This document shows positions 40,705-51,235 of a stretch of 64,000 nt of DNA, piece after piece. Numbering within the stretch: position 1 is the stretch's first letter; each line of letters opens with the position of its first letter. The notes under the pieces were generated by a model. It saw only the letters and a program-made list of their open reading frames with translations, was not told the origin of the DNA and did not search any database. The stretch comes from Pseudo-nitzschia pungens (taxonomy: Eukaryota > Bacillariophyta > Bacillariophyceae > Bacillariales > Bacillariaceae): positions 1,213,001-1,277,000 of the forward strand of contig CM074758.1 in assembly GCA_037355855.1 (NCBI GenBank). The letters are read 5' to 3'. The position numbers were made by a program, and so were the translations under genes.

Positions 40705-41518
40705 AAGAGCGACGGTGCGGTGCGGTGCGGGCGAGCGGTTGCTTTCGTTCTTTTTTTTTTTAACTTTTCCTTGTTCTGTCGTGGACCGGCGATTCGCAAA
40801 TGGGATCGTCGTGGACCGACGTCTCCCAACAAGCGTCTCGGACGCGTGGGCCGAGAAAAACATCTCGGTACTGCCACGGGCCATGTCGGTTCGACCAGGA
40901 GTCTGCTGTAGTGCAAATCATGGTACTATTATTTCTCTATACGTTTGTTGAACACCCGGCGTGGACGCATGCCCCCGGGGGGACCATCTCGGGTACCCTA
41001 TGGAAGTCTGCTTACATAGTACTACTAGTACTTTTTGATAAGGAATCGGATCGACTATAATATAATACGGGTATGAATAGGAGTGTGGTGATGTAATGAT
41101 TTTTTCTTTAAAAAATTGTAGCGATTCGAAGTTCTCGAGAACTCGAAACGATTGAATCGAGGTGCGAGCCGTTCTCTTTTGTTCTCTGACAATTCATGCA
41201 TGCCTGCCTGCCTGTCGCGATCACAGTCAGATTTGAGGTGGCGAACGAACCGTCGAAAGAGGCAAGCACGAATTCCACCGGACCCGTCCCTCGGTGATTA
41301 TTTTTTTTCCTCCCGATGATGGATGATCGACCGGAATGCGGTCGGTGGTGCACATGGATCGCACGACTCCGGCGACACCCTCCGAACCACAACACTCAGC
41401 TCGCATTTTGGCTGATGACCTCTTCCGCGCCTTTCCGACCCTGCCAAAATAATGACGAGGAGTTCCAGGCCATCGTTCGGTTGGAGTGTCTTTGCGTATT
41501 TGTATGTGCGTGTTTGCG

Positions 41519-41559
<41 letters not shown>

Positions 41560-41611
41560 GTTTGCTCGAGGGTTCCCGGACCCGGATCCCGATCCGACGA
41601 TCGCGGTCCTT
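40705..41611. other. Convergent intergenic spacer
   Basis: Between two convergent genes. It contains a T10 run (40751-40761), CTACTAGTACT (41024-41034) and the GT microsatellite at its right end. No gene is seen; the long minus-strand frame that crosses it is the other frame of the phosphatase gene. Confidence 0.5.
41523..41560 (+). repeat. (TG)n microsatellite
   Basis: About 16 TG units, then CGTGTG, in the 3' flank of the tyrosine phosphatase gene, ~50 bp past its stop codon. Confidence 0.95.
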
Positions 41612-42626
41612 TCATTCCCGGCAGTAGCTTCGCAATCGGGCGCGCTTTTCCTCTCCGAAGGAAATGCTGTCGAGGTAGCCTTCCACGGAACCGTACTTTT
41701 TGCGCGTCCAGGCCAGCGTTTCCACCATGGCATCGGAAGGACTTCCCCGAAAGTAGCTCCAATCGATCGTCGACGACGACGACGACGACGATTCGTCGTC
41801 GCCCTCCCTGCGTTCGTTGGGAAGCTCGCCGATGAGGGCACCCGACATGGCGTATGCCTCCACAATGGCCTCGTCGCCGTCTTGGTCGTTGCTGCTGCTG
41901 CTGCCGCCGCTGCCACTCCCTTCGCTTTTGTTTTGGAGGCACACCTGGAGCAGCATGGCCAGTATTCCGGTCCGGTCCTTTCCCTTTTGGCAGTGAAAAA
42001 TCACCGGTCGTCCCTCCGCCGACGCCCGCAGGCAGGCCTCCAGGGCGGTGGCCAGCGGCTCGCCCCCGACGGTCATGGTGAGGGAATAGAGCAGCGGCAG
42101 TCCCCCCTTCTCCAGGTGCCGGGCCGCCGCCCGATCGAGGGCCCCGCTCTGCGTCACCGTCCGCAGCGTCGCCCACCAGCGCTCCCCGGGATCCATCGAT
42201 TCGATGGCGGTTTCCCAAAAGCCGTCCACGTTTCCCAGCACGGGCGCGGTGAGGAACGCCACGCCCGGGCTGGCGTAAAAGGCCTCGGAGGCCTCCGTCC
42301 GGGAGCGCTTTCCGGTTTCGATCTCGTCGGGATTGCGGAGGTCGATCACCGCCGCCAGGGGGGTTTCGGAACCGAGGGCGGATCCGTCGAGCAATCGCTC
42401 GGCGTCGTCTTTCGTGAGGTCGTCCAGCGTCGCGGACCGAAACAAGAAAGAGCCTCCGGGAACGACGGGGCGGAGGTTCTTGACGGAGGCGACGCCGACG
42501 GCGACGTCGAACGCGGACGAAGCGGTCGGATCGGAAGCCGCCGCTTGTTTCGAACCCGCACAGAGCGGTGCGAGCCCGGACGCTCGCGGAGACCGGGCCC
42601 CGAACGATAGCGCCGAGACCCGCGTG

Positions 42627-42657
<31 letters not shown>

Positions 42658-42745
42658 ACATCGTCGACGGAACGAACCCGAAGCAGCAGCAAACCAGGGT
42701 CGTCCCGCCGATCACCGGCAGCAGCGGGGTCTTTGCGATGCGCAT
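41612..42745 (-). CDS. Tyrosine/dual-specificity phosphatase (Y_phosphatase3-like), plastid-type presequence
   Basis: 377 aa from ATG 42745. The P-loop VIFHCQKGKDRTGILA (Cys ~250, CX5R) is the catalytic signature of cysteine phosphatases. The upstream FLFRSATLDDLTKDDAERLLD, AAVIDLRNPDEIE and the long spacer before the P-loop match the bacterial-type Y_phosphatase3 family rather than classical PTPs. The KGKDRT loop is common in members acting on phosphoinositides or phosphotyrosine; the substrate is unknown. The N-terminus VIGGTTLVCCCFG|FVPS is a signal peptide with the diatom plastid motif, followed by Met/Thr and Ser/Ala-rich sequence. The frame is open further upstream to 43027, but without reason to use it: ATG 42745 gives the clean presequence. 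A Ser-run (ESSSSSSSS) and a GSGSGGSSSS linker interrupt the C-terminal half. Confidence 0.85.
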
Positions 42746-43997
42746 TGCGGTCGTCGGCAAACTCGGTTCGAAAGGATTGGTGTGGACAACGATGGCTACC
42801 GTATCGTTCCAATACTGTACCGTGCGCGCACGAACGTTCGGAGTGAGAGAGTGATTGGGACCAGTTGCCGTACTTTTGAGAATGGAAAGCCCCAGAAGGT
42901 TGTACGTAACGATACAATACACATGTTGCATTGAGATGTGTGTCATACCTTCTTTCCGTGTTGTCGTCATGTCAGAAAATTCTTTCCACGTTTGGCGCAT
43001 CCGAACGTTCACATCCTCTTCGCACATACACGTACGAACTGTACCCGTAAGGTTACTCGTACTCGTACTCGTACTCGTACTAGGAGTGACCGAAGCAATG
43101 GCATCGTCATCCTTGGGTGCCCCGAGTCAGTCACGAGTACAATGGATCCCGTTCGGTAGGTGGACGGATCGATCGTTCGGGTGTCCGGGATCCGACTCGG
43201 GACGCACTGGCGCGGAAAATTTGTCCGACTGCCAGCTCGGTGCACGTACTACTTCGTACCCACGGTAGGTAAAAAATCGGAGAGCCGATCCGTTGGCAGC
43301 ATGCTAACATTGTTGGAAGCCACCAGGAACTCTTACGACTCACCAAAAATACGAACAGTATTTGGATGAGGTTCGTTCGATTGATGAACTAATAAATAGT
43401 AGTAGAAGTAATACAAGTAAATTAAAACGTGCCAAACGGAACGACGATTTTCCATCACGGGCCGGATTGGACGACTCTTGGACGAGCAATATCGATTATC
43501 GATACCGAGTAGCGAACACGTTCCGGGACCAACTCCGTATCGTATCGATACAAAACAACCCAAGGCAACTCAATCGCACCGCAACTCCATCGTTTCTCAC
43601 GATTGATTCATTCCATTCCTTTCGATTGAGTGTCGAGACAGAAAACCACAAATTGACAATATCGAAACACCATGCAGTATCACGGCTTTTGGTGCGTTTC
43701 GATGAAAGGATGAATGGATGAATTGATGAATTGATGAATTGATGAATTGATAAAATGATGGATGGATGGATGGATGGATGGACGAAAAGACGAGTCCCCC
43801 CTTGGTGTTCCGTTCTGCCCATAACTCACTCGTTCGTTCTTGTTTGTTTTGTCTTTTTGTGCATTTCGTTTCGCTTGGTTTCGCTTGGTTCCGTTCCTTC
43901 TGCCTGCGATTGCCGGAATTGACCACTCCTTGTATTGGATTGCATACCATATTACACCACACCACACACCACACCACACTATTCTATACTATTCCAG
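42746..43997. other. Intergenic region and probable 5' exon/intron of the four-TM gene
   Basis: The left part is the tyrosine phosphatase promoter, with GTAAGGTTACTCGTACTCGTACTCGTAC near 43048. The right part ends in a long pyrimidine-rich stretch and TATTCCAG at 43997, an evident splice acceptor. A phase-compatible 5' exon is 43098-43264 (ATG GCATCG..., donor ACG|GTAGGT), implying a 733-nt intron; its peptide is unremarkable, so the assignment is weak. Confidence 0.4.
43719..43791 (+). repeat. GATGAATT / GATGGATG simple repeat
   Basis: Four or more GATGAATT units, then (GATG)n, directly repeated. It falls inside the putative first intron of the four-TM gene. Confidence 0.9.
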
Positions 43998-44862
43998 CTC
44001 CTACCCGCACGGCGGCTGGGCCATCACCGGCCTCCTGGTGGCGTCCTTTTGCGCCCTGGCCGCCACGATGTGGGGCATGGCCTCGTGCCGGATGGTCTAC
44101 ATCGACTACACGACGGACCGCGGAGACTTTAGCGACTTTTTCAAGGACCCCACCGCCGACGGCGAACCGGTCCTGCAGCGGGTCGGGGCCGGCCTCTTTA
44201 CCTGGCTGGTTCCCCACGGGGACGACGCCAGCGGGAACGCCAACACGGACTGGAGCTACGGCCGGTGCGTGGGGTATTCGGAGAGCCAGCGGGAGTTCTT
44301 TGGGGACGACGTCTTCGAGGTGGCCCGGATCTTTGCCGTGCTGTCGGTCCTGGGGGGGATGGGATCCGTCCTGGCGGTCTTGTTTCTGTCGTGCATGTCG
44401 CTCCGGCGCCTGCAGATCTGGATGCTCAGCGCGATCCTGGGCGGGATCCCGATCTTTGTGGCGCTGACCTTTTTGGTCCTGCAGTCCAATCTGTGCCAGG
44501 GGCTCACGACCTACCAGAACGAGAGCTACCAAACCACCTGCAGGGTCGACCAGGGCGGCCTCGTCGTTGCGGCGGCGGCCATTTTCTGGGGCGTGGCCTT
44601 TTTGATCAGCGTGGTCTACATCAAGGACCCGAAGCGGGACGTCGGGATCCGGGACGGACAGATCACCAACGCCTTTGAGATCCGGCAGGAAGAGCGGCAC
44701 CGCCGGGAATTGGAGCGCAAGAAAAAGGCGAGGGAACGGAGGGAGTCTCGGAAGGAACGGAGGCAGCACCGGGGAACCCGGGGAGGCACCCAGGACAGCG
44801 GTCCGGATCCGGACGAGGACAACGCGTCCGATTGGGAACGCGATGGCATGGGGGAGGTCTAG
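43998..44862 (+). CDS. Four-transmembrane claudin-like membrane protein (5' exon not resolved)
   Basis: The exon after the acceptor TATTCCAG encodes ~287 residues, and no in-frame ATG precedes TM1, so at least one 5' exon is missing. There are four TM helices: WAITGLLVASFCALAATMW, VARIFAVLSVLGGMGSVLA, IWMLSAILGGIPIFVALTF and VVAAAAIFWGVAFLISVVY. The first outer loop is long (~90 aa) with DWSYGRCVGYS. The second has a Cys pair (NLCQGLTTYQNESYQTTC) with an N-glycosylation site. The C-terminal tail is strongly basic, then acidic (RRELERKKKARERRESRKER). This topology resembles the claudin/tetraspan class and multigene families of diatom membrane proteins. I assign no function; adhesion, cell-wall interface or signalling are possible. 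The gene is strongly GC-biased (~62% by eye) against AT-rich surroundings. Confidence 0.75.
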
Positions 44863-45884
44863 GCTCTGTGTGCGTGAGTGAGTGCGAGATTGCGAGATTG
44901 CCACACGGGGACGACGAACGGAACAAGGAGCGAGATAGCGAGCGACGGAAGGAGACAGTTTCGCCGGGGTGCGGTCGAAACTTTGGAGCAGGTTTCCCAG
45001 AAAGTGGGGTGCGAACGTGTCGTTGTCGGAAACGGAATGGAAATCGGAATGGTCCATCATTCGACAGGGGGGGTACCTCGTTGGTTCTCGCACGGCTCGA
45101 AGGCATGTAGCGGTACCGCCCGAGGCATGGCACGGGCATCCACCACTCGGTCACCGGCCCACGCTTGCTGTGCTAGGTGCGAGCCAATCAATGGTTGACG
45201 CAAAAGCAGCGTTGCGAGAAAGGCAATGGATCCAAAACCCAACGAGAGAGAACGAACAAAGTCGTCCCGGACCGATGGTTCCCAAAACTCTCGGCACGAT
45301 TGGTCTGGACGGGTTCACGGGTTGACGATTCCTTGCGCATGCGGTAAGGACCATGCATCTGCCAAACCATGTCACTATTTCTTTCGAATCCGCAAGGCCC
45401 GAAATGTGTCATTATTAGATTATTTTTGTTATGATCAAGAAATAAACGAACTGTGTATAGCATAGAATGAAGGGAGAAATGGACCGGCACGCAATTTGCA
45501 GCTTTTGCAAAAAAAAAAATATGTTTGATGCGATGGTGACGCATCGCTGTGGCATTGCGAGAGCTATTGCGAGATGCCTATGACTTCCCCGAACGCATCA
45601 ATTTTCGTTCGTGATTCCGATTGAAGCGGAAGGGCCTGTTCTCGATCGAAAGTTCATATTGTAGTAAAAACTACACCGCACAATAGATAGGTTCGTACTC
45701 CGAGTCTACGTAATTTCTTTCTTACTGTATTGTTTGTGTACACTATAATTCACCGTGATTGAATTTAAAAAAGCAATGCATGTAGGATTCCAGCAGGCTT
45801 CGTTGACTTGTTGACGTGTTCCAATCCCCCTGTCGCCCGATGTTTTGAGTGCTGATATACGCGGAAAACGCAATCAGTTTATGT
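44863..45884. other. Convergent intergenic spacer
   Basis: Between the stop codons of the four-TM and aspartic protease genes. The left ~350 bp stay GC-rich and keep frames open without coding character; the right part is AT-rich with an A10 run at 45510. No gene seen. Confidence 0.5.
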
Positions 45885-47057
45885 TCACTTGGCCTTGGCA
45901 AACCCGACCGTCTGGTCGAGGTAGTTAAAGACGGTGTAGTACTGTCGCATAAAGACGTCACCCAGGATCCACTTGGGGCCAGTGGGGATGTCCAAGGCCA
46001 TGAACGCAAACAAACAGGTACCCTGCGCTTGAATGACAGTCGACGGTCCAGGGATCGAGTATTCCTTTCCTCCAATGGTAAACACAACATCCGGCAAACC
46101 GGGAACCTTTTCGCAGTCAATAGTGTATTCTCCCATAAAGTTGGCTTTGGCGCCCATGGATTCTGCCAACTTGCGTACTTCTTCCTTTGGTCCGGTCATC
46201 AACGAGGTTCCGGAATCAACAATGGCAGTAGTTTCTTCATCGTACTTGTAGTCTCCCGCCTCAACGGAATCCATTTTGATTTCCCAGTAAGTTGCGGACT
46301 CCAGTTTGACGTACTCGAGATCTCCTTCGAATTTCGAGGAATCGTATCCTCCAAAGGTCAATTCACCGGGTTGGTTGTCTCCCAGGTAGAAAGCAAAAAT
46401 TGGGAGGTCGACCTTGTTTTGCTTGATGGCCTCCTCGAATACAGTTGGGACACCCCCGACACTAATACTGGTGAAACCCAATCCCAAGATACCGTCGAAT
46501 TTTCCGAGACTGTACGCCATGCCGAGGCCTCCGGCGTCGGTAATTTCGGCAAACTCCACCTGGTTGACGACAATATCTTGCCCAATGGTTACATCGTCTT
46601 TTGAAAAGAAACCCTTCACACTTCCACTGCCGTACATGATTTCAAAATCTTCTCCATCGGCTACATAAGTGGAACTAATTGTATCGTCATACTTGCTCTT
46701 GTGCGAAATAAATGGAAGTCCGCAGTGAGTGCAACCAACCTTGGGAACCCACAGATTGGAGGAACCGGTGTCAAAAATCACCTCAAACGACTGGGGCGGG
46801 GTACCGATTTCAATCACACCATAGTACTGGGCGTTGGCATAGTCCTTAATGACTTCCGATTCGGTTTTCTCGAGGGCGATGCTTTTTACACCCTCTCGAA
46901 GGTTGCGCTTGTTGGCAGCGGGGCCCTCCTTGTTCATGTGCAAAGCCTCGTAGAGTCCGTCACGTTCTCGCTTCAAGTGGGCAGCAACCATCTCCTCATT
47001 GGAGCGCTTGTGCAGAGCGATGCGGGACAGTTCTGCCGTCACAACCGAAGAGGCCAT
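45885..47057 (-). CDS. Pepsin-family aspartic protease (cathepsin D-like)
   Basis: 390 aa from ATG 47057. Both catalytic motifs are intact: VIFDTGSSNLWVP (Asp ~95) and AIVDSGTSLMTGP (Asp ~277), with the flap IMYGSGSVKG, QYYGVIEIGTPPQSF and GILGLGF. The C-terminus (WILGDVFMRQYYTVFNYLDQTVGFAKAK) is complete. No saposin-like plant-specific insert is present, so it resembles animal and fungal cathepsin D/proteinase A more than phytepsin. A ~65-residue Lys/Arg/Glu-rich propeptide precedes the catalytic domain. The start is uncertain. From ATG 47057 (MASSVVTAELSRI) the signal peptide is cut short, yet the frame upstream encodes a hydrophobic stretch (ALGVFLYWNVGCVSLLSSL) without any ATG, so a 5' exon is likely, with GTTAG or CGTAG as possible acceptors. 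Likely vacuolar or secreted. Confidence 0.88.
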   Translation of the reverse strand: MASSVVTAELSRIALHKRSNEEMVAAHLKRERDGLYEALHMNKEGPAANKRNLREGVKSIALEKTESEVIKDYANAQYYGVIEIGTPPQSFEVIFDTGSSNLWVPKVGCTHCGLPFISHKSKYDDTISSTYVADGEDFEIMYGSGSVKGFFSKDDVTIGQDIVVNQVEFAEITDAGGLGMAYSLGKFDGILGLGFTSISVGGVPTVFEEAIKQNKVDLPIFAFYLGDNQPGELTFGGYDSSKFEGDLEYVKLESATYWEIKMDSVEAGDYKYDEETTAIVDSGTSLMTGPKEEVRKLAESMGAKANFMGEYTIDCEKVPGLPDVVFTIGGKEYSIPGPSTVIQAQGTCLFAFMALDIPTGPKWILGDVFMRQYYTVFNYLDQTVGFAKAK

Positions 47058-48841
47058 CAACGACGACAATAGACTAACACATCCTACGTTCCAATAAAGG
47101 AACACACCCAACGCGGCATTCCGACAAATTTGTGATGAAAGGTAGCACAAGGACCAAACCAAAAAGTGATGAGGGAAGGGGAGGAAGATGGTATTTAGAA
47201 GTACATATCAGTGATGAAGTCGCGCGTTGCAGATGAGACAAGGACAGACTTTGACTCGTTTTGTCGTCGCAGCAGCAGTTTTGGCAAAGGACGCGTTGCT
47301 CCATATAAGAACGACATGTCTCGCACTGTTTCTATTCTTCTTCTGCCGACATAATTACTCGAAGGAGAAAACTCTTGTCCGGGCCCGCAATCTTAGCAAG
47401 TGTTGTTTGGCATGAAGATAGAAAAGTCTATTCATCAACATCCGCTTCACCCGTCGACCTGCTGCACCTGGAGAATGGCGGGGGTCACGTCCGCGGTTGG
47501 TGTTGGCGCAATCGTTATATCCTAGGAGGGATCGTAGCTGGAGTTTTCAATCTCCTGGACATTCATTTGCAATCGAATCACAAGCAACATCGTTCGACTG
47601 TGTTCACTTTTCCGATATCAAGTCAACCATCAGATTCTGTAGAACGCGTCGTCAATTCTTTCATGCCGATCTCCGAAATTTCTCTCAACGGATGCGTGAC
47701 GTGCTACCGTATTCCCGACAAAGACCACAATATAGCAACCACCAGGTTCTCCTCTCACTGTCACTGTTCTACTTACCAAGGAACTTCATGGTTTGGAGCA
47801 AGGATTTGAACTGATCTCTGAGACGTTCCCAGACAAGATATTGGATATTGATTGAATGAATGACTGCACGTGATAAAGGTTACACGAAACGATTTTTTTT
47901 CTGTTGTCAACGAAATTTTGTGTGCGAAATGTCATCGAGCGTTGATCGGGAGGGAATAAATCGACTCCAGATCCAATTACGTTGTTGATCGAGTGTTCTA
48001 TTCTTCGAAAACGTTCTTCAACGGTCTGTCCGGTCCCCGATCCGAATTTTTCAGATTGAGTCGTGATTGTAACTCGAACTCTAGAGTATTTCACGTGACA
48101 AACACATTCATGAATGAGAAGAATGAAAAAATCTTTTTTCTTGCGTAAGTTACGAATAAGGTTAACTGGTAGTTGTACCAGGTAGCCTTACCGTATGTGT
48201 CCGACAACAATTTTGCGACTTGTTTAAGGTTCTAAATTGCGTTAGATTCCATTTTACGCGCCTTTCATTGAGTACGGTATCTCGTTCAATTGTTGTCGAA
48301 CGCATGGTAAAGGCTTACGAAGTAAGGTAAGGAGTATCAGTTTGCCCTCAATTTGAGTCTGTTTCTGAGGTCATGTTTGATGGCAAGAACATACAGGTAA
48401 TACTCCGTCCATTTTCATTCGATGTATTTTTCCGTTGAAATAACGTTGGCAGTTTATGTCCGACTAAAATCATGTCTGAAGTATGCATTTTCACAAGATT
48501 CCTTCAAAGTTACGGAACGCCTTGTCCCACTTTTAAAAAAAAATGAACTCACAGCATGCAAAACATAGTGTCCCGCTTTCTCAACAGTGAGCCCGTGGAT
48601 CCCACAACCATAAACCTTACCGTATGCATACCGGTAGAAACAAATTTGATTATGAAACCGGTGCATGCATCACACGCGACAGACTCATTTATTTTTTTGA
48701 CGAACGCGCCAAACAAAATCGATCTTTTCCGTCGTTTTCTTTGGTTTGTTGCACTGATTTCGAATCCAAAAGGAAATCTCTCATACCGCCCAAGCCCAAG
48801 CAGCCAGTGAAACAATACGGTAAGGTTTACCTCTCCCCACC
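47058..48841. other. Divergent intergenic region, protease (-) and dioxygenase (+)
   Basis: Contains a TATA-like TTATATGG (minus) near 47303 for the protease gene. Between 47370 and 47815 plus-strand frames of 100-140 aa are open with no domain; a short exon cannot be excluded. The right part is AT-rich with GTAAGGTT and TACCGGTA words (48140-48190, 48310, 48630, 48820). The last, CGGTAAGGTTTACC, lies 20 bp before the dioxygenase ATG. Confidence 0.45.
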
Positions 48842-50382
48842 ATGGAATTCTCCCACAAGTACTGGATTTTGAGACTTGTGTTTTTTTGTTACCATTGCAT
48901 CAGTCAAAATGCCGCCTCTGGTGATGGGCTTCATCATCAGGAACTACGAGAACAAGATCAACCACGGAGACGATTGCAACGCACTGAAACAGATGTAACG
49001 GGAGCAGCAAGGATGGCAATGGAGGGACCATCCAATCCACACCTCCTCTTCTATGGACGATTGAAAGACGACATTGGAGAACCCGTGGAAGGCGCCCAGG
49101 TACAATTTTGGCACGCGGATGCAAACGGTAACTATTTTCACCCGGGAGACGACTTAGATGGATACGAGTACATGAAGGACTCGTTTTCGTACTTCGGAAC
49201 GGCGACCACCGATGAGGATGGGAGCTTCGAATTTAAAACCTACCGACCGGGAATATACATCTCGCGCCCCATAACTCATATCCACTTTAAGGTGTTCAAC
49301 GAAGGACAAGAACTCTTGACTTCCCAATTTTACTTTGGTGACGAGTTTGTCTGGTTCGACGAGATGCTGATACTCCGACTGGAAGAAAGCATCGATGATG
49401 ACGGGAATGTTTACTATCACACATCTAAAGATGTTGTGGTCAATATGAACAAGGGAGGATACAAGAAACTCACCCCGTGGCAAGTGGAAGGTCCCTTTTA
49501 TCCCCTTGTCGACTTCTTTGATGTTTCAAGCGACATGACAATCGGACTGCTTCGGAGGTTTTATGATTCTTCTCCCACCCAAAAACCATCATCAACACCG
49601 TCTCAAACCAAAAAACCATCATCAACACCGTCTCAAAGTAAGTGGATTATCGTTATCATCCTGTTGTCGACTGTTTCATTAATTGTAGGGGTTTCATTCC
49701 GCAATCGATTGACTTATTTTCGACTGACGCCAATGTCTACACCTCCTACGTTATAGAGGAAGTCGATGCTCTCGAAGACTTCATTGATTATCTAGAGGGA
49801 ACAAATGCCACAGAAGACGGAAACAGCACCGTGAATTTCATTTATGATACTGATGTCAAAGAAGACGGAAGTGAGACACTAAATTCAATTCTTGGGATTG
49901 ACGTCGATGATGACGATGAAGAGGATGAAGAGGAGGAGGACGAAGGACAGTTCGTGGATATTCTACTGGACGACGAGATTTTGCCAATTGATCCGATTGA
50001 TGATGGTGATGGTGATGGTGAACTCTCGATTGCGAACAATGTTCACGAACTGCATGTACCATCGCTGGGCGAAAATTTCACATCTGCCGATCTCGAAGAA
50101 ACGACCTCCACGACAAGGGAGAACGAAAGGAAACCAATACTAGAGTACCGTGAAAAGGCAAACCAAAGGCAACAATATGACAAAGATGATGAAAATTCCG
50201 TAGCAGAAAACTTTGCATTCCGATTCATCAACAGTGTCCAATCCAAGTTCGATTCTGAGACTGAAAACGATGCGCAACAAAAAAACAATGAAGAAGATTC
50301 AGATAATACTCCAGCGAGTGATAGAACACGTTTCTTGCGGAGCAGGGACGAGAAGGAAGCAGACGAGAGGAATCGACGGTGA
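48842..50382 (+). CDS. Secreted intradiol-dioxygenase-like protein with acidic tail (2 exons)
   Basis: Exons 48842-49637 and 49757-50382 (119-nt intron, donor CAAA|GTAAGT, acceptor TACGTTATAG|AGG) encode 473 aa. ATG 48842 has context CACCATGG. Residues 1-25 are a signal peptide. Residues ~65-190 form the intradiol dioxygenase core: LLFYGRLKDDIGEPVEGAQ, QFWHADANGNY, TTDEDGSFEF, RPGIYISRP and THIHFKV. All four expected iron ligands appear (Tyr98, Tyr139, His146, His148). Known role: Fe(III)-dependent ring cleavage of catechol-type compounds; extracellular members are poorly characterised. A QKPSSTPSQ tandem linker follows. Exon 2 adds ~207 residues, very acidic (DDDDEEDEEEEDE), with NAT, NST and NFT glycosylation sites and no internal Met, so it can only be an exon. 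Unspliced, the frame runs through a hydrophobic helix and stops at 49756. Confidence 0.85.
49638..49756 (+). other. Intron of the dioxygenase gene that can also encode a membrane anchor (119 nt)
   Basis: The donor GTAAGT is consensus; the acceptor follows a C/T-rich CTACACCTCCTACGTTATAG. The intron is open in the exon-1 frame and reads WIIVIILLSTVSLIVGVSF, then RNRL and a stop whose TAG is part of the acceptor. A second acceptor at 49688 (AATTGTAG) would keep the frame and remove the hydrophobic part. Spliced and retained forms therefore differ in their C-terminus. Confidence 0.75.
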
Positions 50383-51016
50383 CTTGTGACCTACCAGATC
50401 ATGGTGGTCAGGGGTTTTTTTGGTGCTTCTGTGCCTGACTGCATCATTTCAGATTAGTTGAAATGGGTAACATTTCACATCTGAAAACCCGTATGCTAAA
50501 CATTTGCTTTTCCGTAGGATTTTGAAACACCATGGCTGCAAATCGGCTTCTGGTTTCAATTTACTCTCTGTTTGTTGCTGTGTCATGGTGTCGCAAATGC
50601 ATCCAGCCAAACCATGCACAAGAAGTACTAGTACTATATCACCCAAATTTTGACATGGACGATGGTAGTACGTGTTACAGCCACAGACAAACTAGGTCTG
50701 GTGACACCTGAATGAGCGAGCTTCTTTCTTGGGATTGGTGGTGCAAAAGTTCTTCAGAAATATACAAGTTAGTGGAGAAGTGACTGCTAGCTAGGGCATG
50801 GCCTGCTACTAATAGTACTACTACTAGTAGTACTACTTCGTCGATGGGAAGAATGACCCATGATATTTCAACCTTTCATTATCTACACGTAGTAGAAGTA
50901 GCATTATTTTTTCCTAAATTCTTGCTGGTTGCAACATCAAAACAAAATTACAATAACACTAAAAGAGACGAGTGGATGTTGATCTTGTAAATTATCAGAA
51001 CAAGTCTACAATCCGA
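50383..51016. other. Intergenic region left of the Copia element
   Basis: AT-rich, with TACTAGTACTATA (50627) and a TACTACTAGTAGTACTACTT palindrome (50818-50837). No gene seen. The last bases, ATCCGA, abut the LTR. Confidence 0.5.
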
Positions 51017-51222
51017 TGTAACATAATGTAAATGTACTAATTGTATTAACGTAAAAAGTGAGGGGTTTCTAATCATACCTCTTGTGATGTGTTTCCGACA
51101 TGTATTCAACTGACCAATTTTTCATCTTTGTCTCTCCAAAAGACATTTGGCGAACCTTTCATTTGGCGAACCTCAACGGTCGTTTTTATTTTGTAAACCC
51201 TAACTCTAAATTTTCTCCAACA
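51017..51222 (-). repeat. 3' LTR of the Copia element (206 bp)
   Basis: Identical by eye to 56499-56704. On the minus strand it starts TGTTGGAG and ends GTTACA. Inside is a 15-bp direct repeat, CATTTGGCGAACCTT (plus strand), in two near-perfect tandem copies. Confidence 0.95.
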
Positions 51223-51235
51223 CACTCCTGTGGAT

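Noticed and set aside
41523..41560. TG run as a CRISPR-like or regulatory array
   Set aside because: It is a plain dinucleotide microsatellite.
41298..42917. Minus-strand frame of 539 codons over the tyrosine phosphatase
   Set aside because: Arg/His-rich alternative frame; its THTHTHTHT run is the GT microsatellite. The phosphatase frame holds the CX5R signature.
49642..50382. Acidic 246-codon frame as a separate gene
   Set aside because: It has no ATG at all, and a consensus donor plus good acceptor join it in phase to the dioxygenase exon, so it is better explained as exon 2.
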